Of a stretch of 64,000 bases of DNA, positions 25,419 to 34,594 are shown in pieces. The DNA lies in the NCBI GenBank assembly GCA_002368155.1, contig AP018181.1:372001-436000 (forward strand). The letters are read 5' to 3'. Position numbers and translations under genes: made by a program. Below the pieces are notes generated by a model. It was not told the origin of the DNA. It made no database searches and saw only the letters and a program-made list of their open reading frames with translations. Each line of letters opens with the position of its first letter. Positions within the stretch are counted from its first letter, which is position 1. The DNA comes from Nostoc carneum NIES-2107. Its GTDB lineage: Bacteria; Cyanobacteriota; Cyanobacteriia; Cyanobacteriales; Nostocaceae.

Positions 25419-26981
25419 CTAACTACCAGGTTCCTTGGTCAGCTGCGCTGTTTGCGCGGGTTGAATTACTGTACTTAAAGCTGTGTTTAAGTATACACCG
25501 GGGTCAGTGGCTACCCAACCATTTTGTGTCAGGTGGCGGACTTCAAAGTGCAGATGGGGGCCTGTGGAGTTACCAGTGCTACCAACTTGACCAATTACGG
25601 TGCCGGGTTCTACCATTTGACCGGGTCGGACAAAGATTTGTGATAAGTGACCGTAGAGAGTTTGTTGAGCCGAAGGGTGGTTAATGGTGATAGCTAAACC
25701 ATAGCCACCCATCCAATCAGCGCTTTCTACTTGACCAGAGGCGGCGGCTAACACTGGTGTACCCATAGGCGCACCTAAGTCTGTACCAGCATGGAAGCGG
25801 CGATCGCCTGTGATCGGGTGAATCCGCCAGCCAAATAATGAGGTAATTGGTGCGGGGATGGTTAAGGGGAACATCATTCCCTGGCCGTTATAGGCGACTC
25901 TGGGGGCGAAGGGAACTTGCGGTAGTGTGGAAGCTAAAGGAAAGTCATAAGCCACCACGCTAGGACGAGGTGCAATATTCCCATCTGCCATTGGCGGTGG
26001 TAAAGTGCCACCACTGGGTGCGAGTGCAGTTTCGCTCACTTTGGTGGGAGCAAATTCGCTGGGGTTAGGAATAAAGCGATTGGGACGATAAGCAGTCTTG
26101 GTGACGCTAGCCGCAATGCGAGTGGCAACAGTATTCTCTGCTGCTACTTGGGGACTCCGCCATCTGCTGCTGGTAGCTGTATTGGCAATGGGTCTGACAA
26201 CAGGAGAGTTGGCTAATTTAGTGCTTTGACTTCTTCTTAGCCAAGAGGGTGCGGCTTTGCTACTACCCTCAGCTACAGGCTGATTGCTAGGTTTCGCACA
26301 AAAACTACCTGATATTGCTTGTCCTGTAGGTAAAGTAGTACGGCAACCACTAGAACGTTCGGTGATGATTACAGAATTGGGTGCTTGGTAGTTTGAACCA
26401 CCAACTTTGTAATCAGTGGGGTCAATGTAGGCGTTATTGTAATCTTGTTTTGGTTCAACTTCCGTGCTGCCGACCGGGCTTTTAGAAGTGTTGGCTGGTG
26501 TGGCAACTTCTGGCAGTTTTTCCGGTACAGTTCGTAAAGGCTTAGGTGTGGCGATTGTGGTTTTGGGTTTTTCTTCTCTAACGCTGGTTTCAACTTGGGG
26601 TTGTGCGCGTCTAATGATCACAGGTTCAGCCGCTTCTACTTTTGGTTTTGCTGGTGCAACTGGCTGTGATGTTTGAGAAACATTTTCCCGATTTAATCGC
26701 TTTTTCAGTCTGACTCGCCGTTCGGAAAATTCTACCTGTGGGCGAGTAGCTTCTGGAGTTACAGTATCTTTTTTAACAGGAACTGTGACAGCGCTAGGCT
26801 GAGGATTTTCAATAGTAGGAACGATGTTATCTATAGATGTTTCCGTTTGCGCCAAGACTAAACCGTTACCTAAAAGGCTAACGCTACTCAGCCAACAGAG
26901 ACTCTGTGCTGGTAGCGTTGCGGCAAAGCGTTTGGTTGTTTTTGGCAAACGTTTATGGGCAGAGTTATTGAGCTGCGTCAT
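25419..26981 (-). CDS. M23 family (LytM) peptidoglycan peptidase
   Basis: About 520 residues. The C-terminal 130 form a LytM metallopeptidase: HAGTDLGAPMGTPVLAA carries the HxxxD zinc ligands and TGPHLHFEVR the HxH ligand, so it should cut cell-wall peptide bridges in the periplasm. The N-terminal part has a signal-like segment (SLCWLSSVSLLGNGLVLAQ) and a long low-complexity Pro/Thr/Val/Lys linker, suited to spanning the wall. A TTG at 27044 would extend the frame by 21 residues (MGKTNHWHHLF), but the ATG at 26981 gives a normal signal peptide and is preferred. Confidence 0.92.
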   Translation of the reverse strand: MTQLNNSAHKRLPKTTKRFAATLPAQSLCWLSSVSLLGNGLVLAQTETSIDNIVPTIENPQPSAVTVPVKKDTVTPEATRPQVEFSERRVRLKKRLNRENVSQTSQPVAPAKPKVEAAEPVIIRRAQPQVETSVREEKPKTTIATPKPLRTVPEKLPEVATPANTSKSPVGSTEVEPKQDYNNAYIDPTDYKVGGSNYQAPNSVIITERSSGCRTTLPTGQAISGSFCAKPSNQPVAEGSSKAAPSWLRRSQSTKLANSPVVRPIANTATSSRWRSPQVAAENTVATRIAASVTKTAYRPNRFIPNPSEFAPTKVSETALAPSGGTLPPPMADGNIAPRPSVVAYDFPLASTLPQVPFAPRVAYNGQGMMFPLTIPAPITSLFGWRIHPITGDRRFHAGTDLGAPMGTPVLAAASGQVESADWMGGYGLAITINHPSAQQTLYGHLSQIFVRPGQMVEPGTVIGQVGSTGNSTGPHLHFEVRHLTQNGWVATDPGVYLNTALSTVIQPAQTAQLTKEPGS

Positions 26982-27072
26982 TTGTTGTCTCGGTTTTTTG
27001 TAAATAAAAGTAAACAGATGATGCCAGTGGTTTGTCTTGCCCAAAGAGCTGAATTGTAAACAAACCTAAAAG

Positions 27073-27981
27073 TTAAACAGAAGATTTTTTGTAACCCAGA
27101 CTGATTGTACCGGGTTCAATGTAAATTTCTGATGAGATAACTTCCTTTGTATTATAAGTTTCTAAATTCACACGTAAATTACCCTGAGTGGTGACCCCAA
27201 TTACAGTACCCGCAAGCTGGTTAACCTGTATGCGATCGCCCATATTAATCAGTAAATTCAGATAGTCAGACAAGAGTATGTTTACTCCTTCTTCAAACAA
27301 GCACTTCAGACCGGATTCTATCCCTAATAAAACTTGAGAAGTTAACATTTCTAGAGAAGGAATCGCTTTATTAAGCTGTGAAGCTTGCCACAATTCCAAG
27401 TTAATTCCAGTTTCCGGTACCGGGTTTGCCCAGTTAATGCCAACACCAATTACAGCTTGGGTAATTTTTCCTTGATTGATTTTCGTTTCCGTTAAAATTC
27501 CGCCTAGTTTGCGGCCGTCTAAAACTAAATCATTAGGCCATTTAATACCCACAGTGACACCACATTTTTGTAATTGTGAGGCTATTCCCCAAGCAGTAGC
27601 TAAAGTTAGTTGGTAACTATCAACAGCATCTAGTTTAGGCTGAATCGCTACCGAAAGATATAATCCTCCAGAAGGAGAACTCCACTGGCGACCCCATTGT
27701 CCACGTCCAGCAGTTTGCTGAGTAGCGATAACGACACATCCTGGTTTAGCGCCCTCTGCTAGTAAGCCCCAGAGAGTTTGGTTAGTAGAAGCTACACTAT
27801 CAAAAATGTGTAGAGAAAATGGTAAATAGGAATACTGTCGCCCTGCTTTCAGGGCTGCTTCTAAATATTGCCGATCTAATTTCACGCAGTTAACCCAAAT
27901 CCCGTTGTACAAGTTAGCATTAATTGACTGGCTAATTTTGATGTTTCTGTTTAGGTTTGGTTGACGATGCACACTTGGCAC
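27073..27981 (-). CDS. birA: Biotin--[acetyl-CoA-carboxylase] ligase
   Basis: Attaches biotin to the carrier protein of acetyl-CoA carboxylase. Motifs: DSVASTNQTLW, GRGQWGRQWSSPSGGLYLSV (biotin/ATP loop, GRG-RxW) and GIKWPNDLVLDGRKLGGILTE. There is no N-terminal HTH domain, so this is a monofunctional type without the repressor role of E. coli BirA. The longest frame starts at GTG 27981, but its first 15 bases overlap the divergent pgeF start and the first 32 residues look non-conserved. GTG 27885 (before KLDRQYLEAAL) is a likely real start. Confidence 0.92.
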   Translation of the reverse strand: MPSVHRQPNLNRNIKISQSINANLYNGIWVNCVKLDRQYLEAALKAGRQYSYLPFSLHIFDSVASTNQTLWGLLAEGAKPGCVVIATQQTAGRGQWGRQWSSPSGGLYLSVAIQPKLDAVDSYQLTLATAWGIASQLQKCGVTVGIKWPNDLVLDGRKLGGILTETKINQGKITQAVIGVGINWANPVPETGINLELWQASQLNKAIPSLEMLTSQVLLGIESGLKCLFEEGVNILLSDYLNLLINMGDRIQVNQLAGTVIGVTTQGNLRVNLETYNTKEVISSEIYIEPGTISLGYKKSSV

Positions 27982-28770
27982 TGGCGCAATTGGGAAGGAA
28001 TGCCTTACCTGACTTGTAGTATCCTAGAACCTTGGCAACACGGCTTCTTTACCCAGCCGTTTTGGCCGCGTTCACCACAAGAATTAACACAGGTACTGCA
28101 ACCTGACGCATCAGTTTATCGCTTAAAACAGGTTCATGGCAATACCGTTTTGACTCCGCAAGAAATTGATCATAAGTTAAGCAATGGCGGGGATGATGTG
28201 GATGGTGAAGGCGATTCAGCGTTAGCATCAGCAGATGGTTTAGTCAGCGAACAACCTTTACAAGCGGTGTGGGTAGCCAGCGCTGATTGTACGCCAGTGC
28301 TAATTGGTGATATCAAAACTGGACAAGTTGCAGCCATTCATGCAGGTTGGCGGGGGACTGCGAAAAAAATTGTTCCCCAAGCGATCGCGCGATTAAAAGC
28401 ACAAGGTAGCAAGCTAGAAAATTTGCGAATAGCAATGGGGCCTGCGATCGCAGGTGAAGTTTACCAAGTCTCAGTTGAGGTGGCTGCGGAAATCGGATCT
28501 AGCATTATCAACCATGAAGACGAACAAAAAATAGTTGATGCTTTACATGAAATACCCAATTCCCCATTAATTCCCGATCCAGATCCCGGAAAAGTGCGGG
28601 TAGATGTGCGGCGGGTAAATACCTTACAAATAGAAAGCTTAGGAATTAGCGACGAACAAATTGCGATCGCACCTTATTGTACTTACCAAACTCCAGAGCA
28701 TTTCTTCTCCTACCGCCGAGAACAGCAGAAAAAAGTGCAGTGGTCTGGGATTGTCAGTAGGAATGGGTAA
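27967..28770 (+). CDS. pgeF: Peptidoglycan editing factor PgeF (laccase-domain, Cu-oxidase_4)
   Basis: 267-residue YfiH/PgeF-type protein (formerly called a polyphenol oxidase or laccase). Characteristic motifs are RLKQVHGNTV, ADGLVSEQPLQAVWVASADCTPVLI, AIHAGWRGTAKKIVP, AMGPAIAGEVYQV and APYCTYQTPEHFFSYRRE, supplying the His/Cys/His metal site. In E. coli PgeF corrects peptidoglycan precursors carrying a wrong amino acid. ATG 27967 is chosen over the TTG at 27961. It is divergent from, and possibly overlaps, the birA 5' end. Confidence 0.93.
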   Translation: MHTWHWRNWEGMPYLTCSILEPWQHGFFTQPFWPRSPQELTQVLQPDASVYRLKQVHGNTVLTPQEIDHKLSNGGDDVDGEGDSALASADGLVSEQPLQAVWVASADCTPVLIGDIKTGQVAAIHAGWRGTAKKIVPQAIARLKAQGSKLENLRIAMGPAIAGEVYQVSVEVAAEIGSSIINHEDEQKIVDALHEIPNSPLIPDPDPGKVRVDVRRVNTLQIESLGISDEQIAIAPYCTYQTPEHFFSYRREQQKKVQWSGIVSRNG

Positions 28771-28784
28771 TGGGTAATTGGTAT

Positions 28785-28900
28785 CGGTTAAGGATTTTCA
28801 ACTCTTAATTTGGTTTGGGGAAAAGGTGAAAGGGTAAGGGTTAAAGGTTTTTTCTTGCCCCTTTGCCCTTTTCCCCTTCACCAACAAGTTTTGAACCGCC
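28785..28900. repeat. Dispersed GGTTAAGGATTTTCAACTC element, copy 1
   Basis: GGTTAAGGATTTTCAACTC, a polypurine block (GGGGAAAAGGTGAAAGGGTA), AGGTTTTTTCTT, then a polypyrimidine block and CAACAAGTTTTG. The two blocks are complementary, giving a long imperfect hairpin. A second copy is at 53968-54105. Confidence 0.78.
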
Positions 28901-29046
28901 GATTAACTATACTTCTTGCGGGGCGGGACGGAAAGCCCGCTACAGGTGTACCTCACTCACAGGAAAATTTAAAAAAATCTGCTGACAAATTCAAACCTTA
29001 CTTTGAATTCGTAATTAACGAATTACAAATTATATATAAATTCTGC

Positions 29047-30411
29047 CTAAACTGAAACAGCTTGGCGTACTTCTATAGGTTCGCCAGTCAAGCTAAAGGC
29101 GCGAACTTCGGTAATTTTGACTTTCACTAATTTTCCTTTGAGTTCTTTGATATCGCCAGTAAAGAAAGTCAGACGGTTACCACCTGTGCGTCCCATGACT
29201 TGAGTTGGATCTTTGGGGTTTTGGTCTTCTACTAAAACTTCCTCAATGCGTCCAAAGTAACGTTGCGATCGCTCGGCTGCTTTGATGCCCACTAAATGAT
29301 TTAATCTTTGTAGGCGATCGCTTTTTACTTCTTCGCTCAGTTGATTTTCCCATAAAGCGGCAGGTGTGCCAGGACGGGGAGAATAAGCGGCTGTATTCAA
29401 CTGGTCAAAGCCAATATCTTCTACCAGTTTCAAGGTATTCTCAAACTGTGCTTCTGTCTCCCCAGGGAAACCAACAATCGCATCCGCACTAATCGATGCA
29501 TCTGGCATATATTGGCGAATCGTATCAATGATCCGGCGATATTTCTCATGGGTATAACCACGTGCCATTGCTTTCAACAATTCATTATCCCCAGATTGAA
29601 AGGGAATATGGAAGTGTTCGCAAACCTTGGGTAATTCCGCACAAGCTTTAATAAGACGCTCAGTAAAATAACGAGGGTGACTAGTAGCAAAACGTAGTCT
29701 TTCAACACCCGGTACATCATGCACGTAATACAGTAAATCGGTGAAGGTATGCAGATGTCGCCCTGTTGCTGTCACTCCTGATAAATCACGACCATAAGCG
29801 TCAATATTTTGACCAAGTAAAGTAATTTCCTTGTAACCTTGCTTGCCTAGCTCTACCATTTCAGCGCGAATGGCTTCCGGCGTGCGGGATTGTTCTACAC
29901 CACGCACATTAGGAACTACGCAATAAGTGCAGCGTTCGTTACAGCCATAAATCACATTCACCCAAGCGGTAACTTTACTATCTCGTCGCGGTTGGGTGAT
30001 GTCTTCCATAATGTGAACTGGTTCGGTAGCTACAACTTGATGGCCTTCAAATACCGATTCCAGCAAATCTTTGAGGCGGTTAGCGTGTTGCGGCCCCATG
30101 ACTAAATCTAATTCCGGGACACGCCGCAATAGGCTTTCACCTTCTTGTTGAGCAACACAACCAGCAACAACCAAAGTCAAATCAGGTTGCTCATGTTTGC
30201 GCTTAGCTTGTCTACCCAAGTAAGAATATACTTTTTGCTCGGCATTATCCCGAATCGTGCAAGTATTGTAGAGAATCAGATCTGCATTATTAGGATCTTC
30301 AGAAAACTCAAAGCCCATGTCTTCTAAAATGCCAGCCATGCGCTCTGAGTCAGCTTTATTCATTTGGCAACCAAAAGTAGTAATGTGATAGCGGCGTTTA
30401 GAAGTTGTCAT
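29047..30411 (-). CDS. miaB: tRNA-2-methylthio-N6-dimethylallyladenosine synthase MiaB
   Basis: Radical-SAM methylthiotransferase modifying A37 of tRNAs, 454 residues. The N-terminal UPF0004 domain carries the accessory-cluster cysteines ([36 protein letters not shown]). The radical-SAM motif is [17 protein letters not shown]-terminal TRAM domain (about 385-450) ends with GEPIEVRQA. Length and motif order match MiaB rather than MtaB or RimO. It is monocistronic, with an IS element 330 bp upstream of its start. Confidence 0.96.
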   Translation of the reverse strand: MTTSKRRYHITTFGCQMNKADSERMAGILEDMGFEFSEDPNNADLILYNTCTIRDNAEQKVYSYLGRQAKRKHEQPDLTLVVAGCVAQQEGESLLRRVPELDLVMGPQHANRLKDLLESVFEGHQVVATEPVHIMEDITQPRRDSKVTAWVNVIYGCNERCTYCVVPNVRGVEQSRTPEAIRAEMVELGKQGYKEITLLGQNIDAYGRDLSGVTATGRHLHTFTDLLYYVHDVPGVERLRFATSHPRYFTERLIKACAELPKVCEHFHIPFQSGDNELLKAMARGYTHEKYRRIIDTIRQYMPDASISADAIVGFPGETEAQFENTLKLVEDIGFDQLNTAAYSPRPGTPAALWENQLSEEVKSDRLQRLNHLVGIKAAERSQRYFGRIEEVLVEDQNPKDPTQVMGRTGGNRLTFFTGDIKELKGKLVKVKITEVRAFSLTGEPIEVRQAVSV

Positions 30412-30594
30412 GGGAAATTATGCTTAGTCAGCGTAAATTATATAAGCTTTCTTTCTAATCTATCAAAAACAATACGGAAGGATGATTATAAAGTTAGGAC
30501 TTACGCAAGTGTCATATTTTTTTCTTTTAGGTTTGTCCAGAGTCAAATGTCAAATGTCAAAAGTCCAAAATTTAGAAAATTAATCGACAACAAA

Positions 30595-30726
30595 CCTAAA
30601 AAACCAGTTACTCAACAAAAAACACAAAAAACACAAACCTAATTTTGGAGGGGGTTTGGGGGACGCAACCGTCACCCAATCGGGGGTTTGGGGGAGAATC
30701 CCCCAAGTCTTTGCCTTTCAACCAAC
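30595..30726. repeat. 132-bp direct repeat, left copy
   Basis: Base-for-base identical over 132 bp to 32448-32579. It contains CACAAAAAACACAAACC, GGAGGGGGTTTGGGGGACGC and the hairpin GGGGGAGAATCCCCC. The two copies lie on either side of the transposase element, with the left one 16 bp from it and the right one 5 bp. Confidence 0.93.
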
Positions 30727-30848
30727 AAATAAATCTCTAATTAGGGTCTGCTGAAAAAGTCATAAAAAAGCAATCTTAAGGGTTGACTAGTTATCTAAGC
30801 AAAGTGAAATATAATTTTTTATTGCCTATAGCTAGGAAAATCATAAAT

Positions 30849-31739
30849 TTAAATTATGCCATTGGCTAAAAAAGGTCTATTTTGGAAAAATAGACCTAAA
30901 AAGGCATAAAAAACCCGTGACAGGTGAGTAGAAAGATTCATGACTAAAAAAGTAATAGCAATTGCTGTTTGAGAAGTATGAGACAGTTTTGCCATCACTT
31001 TACCCAGGCTAAACCTTCTTTTACCTTGTCCAAACTTTCCCTCAATAGAATTACGAATCCTTTCGTCCTCTTGAGCTTGCTTCTTTTTTTCTTTACTCAC
31101 AGTTTTTGGAGGTCTTCCTAAAGGAACTCCACTGATTCTAATACCTCTTTCTTTACACCAAGCTCGGTTCTCTTTTGTGCGATAGATTTTATCAACATGA
31201 ACGGATTCTGGATAATAACCTGTGTAATTTTTATATGCTTCTACTTGTGCTTTTAAATCTCCTGATTCATTAAAGTTATCCCAACTAATATGGTCTAAAA
31301 ATACATATCCCTCAAAATAACTAGCTGATAATTTTGCCCCAAATTCCACGGCTTTCCCGGCTTTTCCCCGGACAATTGGACGGATATGTGGTTGGCTTAA
31401 ACTAACGATTCGGTCATCAATACTCTGTTTTTTATTTTCATACAACCATAGTTGTTGACGATAAATTTCTCCAACAACTAACAAAGTTTTATATTGTCTC
31501 TTACTTAATGGTTCTAGGCTGGCTCCGGCAATAATTAACTGGTCAATATGTGAGAAGTTTCTTTTGATATATTGCAGTTGTTTTTTTATCGCTATTCTTC
31601 TATCTTTTTGAAATACACGACGTTTTTTGGCTACTTCTAGATAATCCTTCCGTGCTATATTTCGATACGTTCTTGGCTTTTTATCTAATTTGACTTTCAC
31701 TTGTTCATAAAGCAAGTCTATAATTTTCTCTATCTGCAA
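30849..31739 (-). CDS. Transposase, C-terminal (downstream-frame) part
   Basis: 296 residues from an internal ATG; the same frame is open upstream to the A-run at 31862-31870, and this extension contains GRLILDATCAPGDISYPTDL with the first catalytic Asp of a DDE transposase. HVDKIYRTKENRAWCKERG contains the second Asp and RIRNSIEGKFGQGKRR the Glu in the usual Y/R-E-G-KFG context. It therefore cannot act alone and needs a -1 frameshift from the upstream frame. Confidence 0.88.
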   Translation of the reverse strand: MQIEKIIDLLYEQVKVKLDKKPRTYRNIARKDYLEVAKKRRVFQKDRRIAIKKQLQYIKRNFSHIDQLIIAGASLEPLSKRQYKTLLVVGEIYRQQLWLYENKKQSIDDRIVSLSQPHIRPIVRGKAGKAVEFGAKLSASYFEGYVFLDHISWDNFNESGDLKAQVEAYKNYTGYYPESVHVDKIYRTKENRAWCKERGIRISGVPLGRPPKTVSKEKKKQAQEDERIRNSIEGKFGQGKRRFSLGKVMAKLSHTSQTAIAITFLVMNLSTHLSRVFYAFLGLFFQNRPFLANGII

Positions 31740-31852
31740 TCTTGCTTGATTTAGTATCTCTAAATCTGTCGGATAACTGATATCTCCAGGCGCACAAGTT
31801 GCATCTAATATTAATCTTCCCCGATTTTTTGGTTCACTTACCTCTTTTTCTT

Positions 31853-32296
31853 CTAATTCGGTTTTTTTTTAGCCTCTTGAGAAGATGTTGTCTCTAGCAT
31901 CTTCTTCACCATTTCTTGATTCACTTTGTTCACTAGGTTAGCACTAATTCTTGAGCGAAAATGTACTAACATTGATGCGTCAAATGGAGATTCATTACTA
32001 TAAGATGACATCCCTATAAAGTACTGTAGATAAGGATTTTCTTTAATTTGTTCTACTGTCTCTCTATCGCTTATCCCTAGCTTTTCTTTGATTATTAATG
32101 CGCCTAGCGCCATCCGAAATGATTTTGCTGGCGCTCCCATCTCTGCGGAGAAAGATGAAGAATATTCCTTTTCAAATTCTGTCCAGGGTATTAAATCAGC
32201 CATGATTACCCAACGATTTTCTGATGACAACTTTCCCTCAAATGGAAGCAAGAAGTTTGACGGTGCAATTGGAGTTGATTCTTCTTTTCGGTACAT
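31853..32296 (-). CDS. Transposase, N-terminal (upstream-frame) part with A9 slip site
   Basis: Encodes the DUF772-type N-terminal domain (NRWVIMADLIPWTEFEKEYS, APAKSFRMALGALIIKEKLG, PYLQYFIGMSSY, PFDASMLVHFRSRI). It ends ...SQEAKKKPN just after nine consecutive A. A -1 slip on the A-run reads on as KKTELEEKEVSEPKNRGRL into the DDE domain. The ATG at 32296 has GGAAG 6 bp upstream, preferred over the frame's earlier start at 32341. Confidence 0.85.
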   Translation of the reverse strand: MYRKEESTPIAPSNFLLPFEGKLSSENRWVIMADLIPWTEFEKEYSSSFSAEMGAPAKSFRMALGALIIKEKLGISDRETVEQIKENPYLQYFIGMSSYSNESPFDASMLVHFRSRISANLVNKVNQEMVKKMLETTSSQEAKKKPN

Positions 32297-32447
32297 GGTT
32301 ACTTCCGATACACAGTGGTGGGACTGACCACTGTGATGCAAGGATTTTGGGCTATTTTACTTTCTTTTGTTGCACCTGAATATACTTCTAGGGTCTGATA
32401 ATCCAGAGACTGTCACTTTTTCTTGATTTTTCAGCAAGCCCTAATTA

Positions 32448-32579
32448 CCTAAAAAACCAGTTACTCAACAAAAAACACAAAAAACACAAACCTAATTTTG
32501 GAGGGGGTTTGGGGGACGCAACCGTCACCCAATCGGGGGTTTGGGGGAGAATCCCCCAAGTCTTTGCCTTTCAACCAAC
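32448..32579. repeat. 132-bp direct repeat, right copy
   Basis: Identical partner of 30595-30726. Similarity continues past the end in degenerate form (AACAAATCAATTTCTAA versus AAATAAATCTCTAATTA). Confidence 0.93.
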
Positions 32580-32640
32580 TAACAAATCAATTTCTAAATA
32601 CCTAAATCCAAGCATATATCTTCCACCTGAAACACAAGGC

Positions 32641-32672
32641 AAAAAAAGTGGCTCTGAAAACCAGAACCACTT
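32641..32672 (-). terminator. Rho-independent terminator of gnd
   Basis: On the minus strand, AAGTGGTTCTG and CAGAGCCACTT form an 11-bp stem (one G-U pair) with loop GTTTT, followed by a run of seven T. It lies 45 bp after the gnd stop codon. Confidence 0.88.
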
Positions 32673-32716
32673 ACCAAGTAAATATTGAAGCTTTCTACAC
32701 CATCACAGAATGTAGT

Positions 32717-34144
32717 TTACTTTTTCTCATCAATGGGAACCCACTCAGTGTGGAAGCTTCCAGGCTTATCAGTACGCAGGTAGGTATGCGCGCCGAAGTA
32801 GTCGCGTTGTGCTTGAGTGAGGTTTTGAGGCAAGCGATCGCGGCGATAGCTGTCAAAATAATCTAAAGAAGCGCTAAATGCTGGAACTGGAATCCCCAAC
32901 TTAGCTGCTGTCATGATTACTTCCCGCCAAGCTGCTTGTCTGTCGAGAATTGTTTGCTTAAATTCGGGAGCTAATAGCAAGTTAGGCAATGCTGGATTTT
33001 CGTTAAAAGCCTTCTTAATCTTATTCAAGAAGCCAGCGCGAATAATACAACCGCCTTTCCAAATCCGCGCCATTTCGCTCAGGTTCAGATCCCATTTATA
33101 AGTATTGGAAGCTGTAGATAACAGCGCCATCCCTTGAGCGTAAGAACAGATTTTTGAGCAATACAGAGCATCACGGACTTTATTGATAAAGTCTTTAACT
33201 TGCCCATCATACTTACCGCTAGGCCCTGTCAAAATTTTCGAGGCTGCTACCCGTTCTTCTTTAATAGAAGAGATAATCCGGGCATTAACTGCGGCTGTGA
33301 TGGTAGGAATAGAAACGCCCAATTCCAATGCAGTCTGCACAGTCCAACGTCCAGTTCCCTTTTGACCTGCTGCGTCAACAATCAAATCTACTAGTGGTAG
33401 ATTTGTTTCTGGGTCAATGTAGGGGAAGATATTCTTCGTAATCTCAATCAAAAATGAATCGAGTTCATCAGTGGTGTTCCATTGAGCGAAGACTTCATGC
33501 AGCTGATTATGGTCAAGTCCGGCGGCATTTTTCAGCAAATCGTAGGCTTCAGCAATTAGCTGCATATCACCATACTCAATGCCGTTATGCACCATTTTGA
33601 CATAGTGACCAGAACCACCAGGCCCAATATAAGTTACACAAGGGCCATCATCGACTTGAGCCGCAATTTTGTTAAAAATTGGTGACAGATACTCATAAGA
33701 GCTTTTTGTACCACCAGGCATTAGGGATGGGCCATTGAGTGCGCCTTCTTCGCCACCACTCACACCCATACCCAGATATCGCAAACCTGTAGGCTCTAAT
33801 TCCTGGGTGCGTCGTTCTGTATCTTCAAACCAAGAGTTGCCACCGTCGATAATGATATCGCCTTCGTCCAGCAAAGGTCTGAGTTGAGAAATAACTGCGT
33901 CTACTGGCTTACCAGCTTGCACCATCACCAAGATTTTGCGGGGACGTTCTAGTGCAGCTACGAATTCTTCCAGGGTAAAGGCGGCTTTAACATTCCGTCC
34001 TGTCGCGCGTTGAGCCATGAAGGCATCGGTCTTTTCTCTGGAGCGATTATAAACTGCAATTGGGAAGCCATTACGCTCGACGTTTAGAGCGATATTTTCG
34101 CCCATAACGGCTAAACCAATCACACCAAAGCTTTGTAGGGTCAT
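32717..34144 (-). CDS. gnd: 6-phosphogluconate dehydrogenase, decarboxylating
   Basis: NADP-dependent enzyme of the oxidative pentose phosphate pathway converting 6-phosphogluconate to ribulose 5-phosphate and CO2; in heterocysts this route supplies reductant. 475 residues. It begins FGVIGLAVMGENIALNVERNGF (GxAxMG nucleotide-binding motif). Family signatures are GMGVSGGEEGALNGPSLMPGG, GHYVKMVHNGIEYGDMQLIAE and the catalytic Lys/Glu region, with DAAGQKGTGRWTVQ and YFGAHTYLR. A terminator follows. It is monocistronic. Confidence 0.97.
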   Translation of the reverse strand: MTLQSFGVIGLAVMGENIALNVERNGFPIAVYNRSREKTDAFMAQRATGRNVKAAFTLEEFVAALERPRKILVMVQAGKPVDAVISQLRPLLDEGDIIIDGGNSWFEDTERRTQELEPTGLRYLGMGVSGGEEGALNGPSLMPGGTKSSYEYLSPIFNKIAAQVDDGPCVTYIGPGGSGHYVKMVHNGIEYGDMQLIAEAYDLLKNAAGLDHNQLHEVFAQWNTTDELDSFLIEITKNIFPYIDPETNLPLVDLIVDAAGQKGTGRWTVQTALELGVSIPTITAAVNARIISSIKEERVAASKILTGPSGKYDGQVKDFINKVRDALYCSKICSYAQGMALLSTASNTYKWDLNLSEMARIWKGGCIIRAGFLNKIKKAFNENPALPNLLLAPEFKQTILDRQAAWREVIMTAAKLGIPVPAFSASLDYFDSYRRDRLPQNLTQAQRDYFGAHTYLRTDKPGSFHTEWVPIDEKK

Positions 34145-34594
34145 AAACTATGTTTGGCTAACTCTTGCAGATCCTTTTATCTTTAAGGGTAGTCCGAGAT
34201 ATTAGCTTCTCTCCTAAAGAAGATCTTAAGAAAGGATTAATCTAAGAGAGAAAAATCCGCAGCTAACATAGGTGATTAATTTTAATTTGTATCTAAATCA
34301 ACAATTAGGTTGCAAAATTTGCAAAATTAAAATATCTGATCAAAGGGGCGAGGAACTTAGAGAATGGGGCCTAGTACTGCTGCGACAAAGTCAAAAGCAG
34401 CCAGCACGTTACGCGGGGAACCCCGTTGTAGCAAAACTCAAAAGTCAAACGTCAAACATTTTGCCTATTAAGGCTTTGGCCTAATTCCAATGGTTGCTTG
34501 ATTGGCGCTGTTTTGTACTAGGGAATAGAGTGATTTTTCACCCCTCAGCCCTAAACCCTAACCCCTAACCCCTAGTAAAAGGAGAAACCAAATA
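34145..34594. other. Intergenic region between gnd and ycf66
   Basis: Divergent 450 bp holding promoters for both genes. It also contains a small dispersed repeat (GTTACGCGGGGAACCCCG hairpin, 34409-34427), CAAAAGTCAAACGTCAAAC heptamer-like motifs and CCTAACCCCTAACCCCTAG (34556-34575). No gene is seen. Confidence 0.5.

Larger units (their letters stand above)
30743..32442 (-). mobile_element. Insertion sequence with two-frame transposase (IS5/IS1182-like), about 1.7 kb
   Basis: Terminal inverted repeats are visible: left AGGGTCTGCTGAAAAAGTCA and right (complement) AGGGCTTGCTGAAAAATCAA, imperfect over about 28 bp. Both ends are flanked by TAATTA, so a short target duplication such as AATT is likely but its exact length is ambiguous because the site is palindromic. 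It encodes one transposase split over two frames. Family assignment (DDE, DUF772 N-terminus) is by motif only. Confidence 0.88.
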
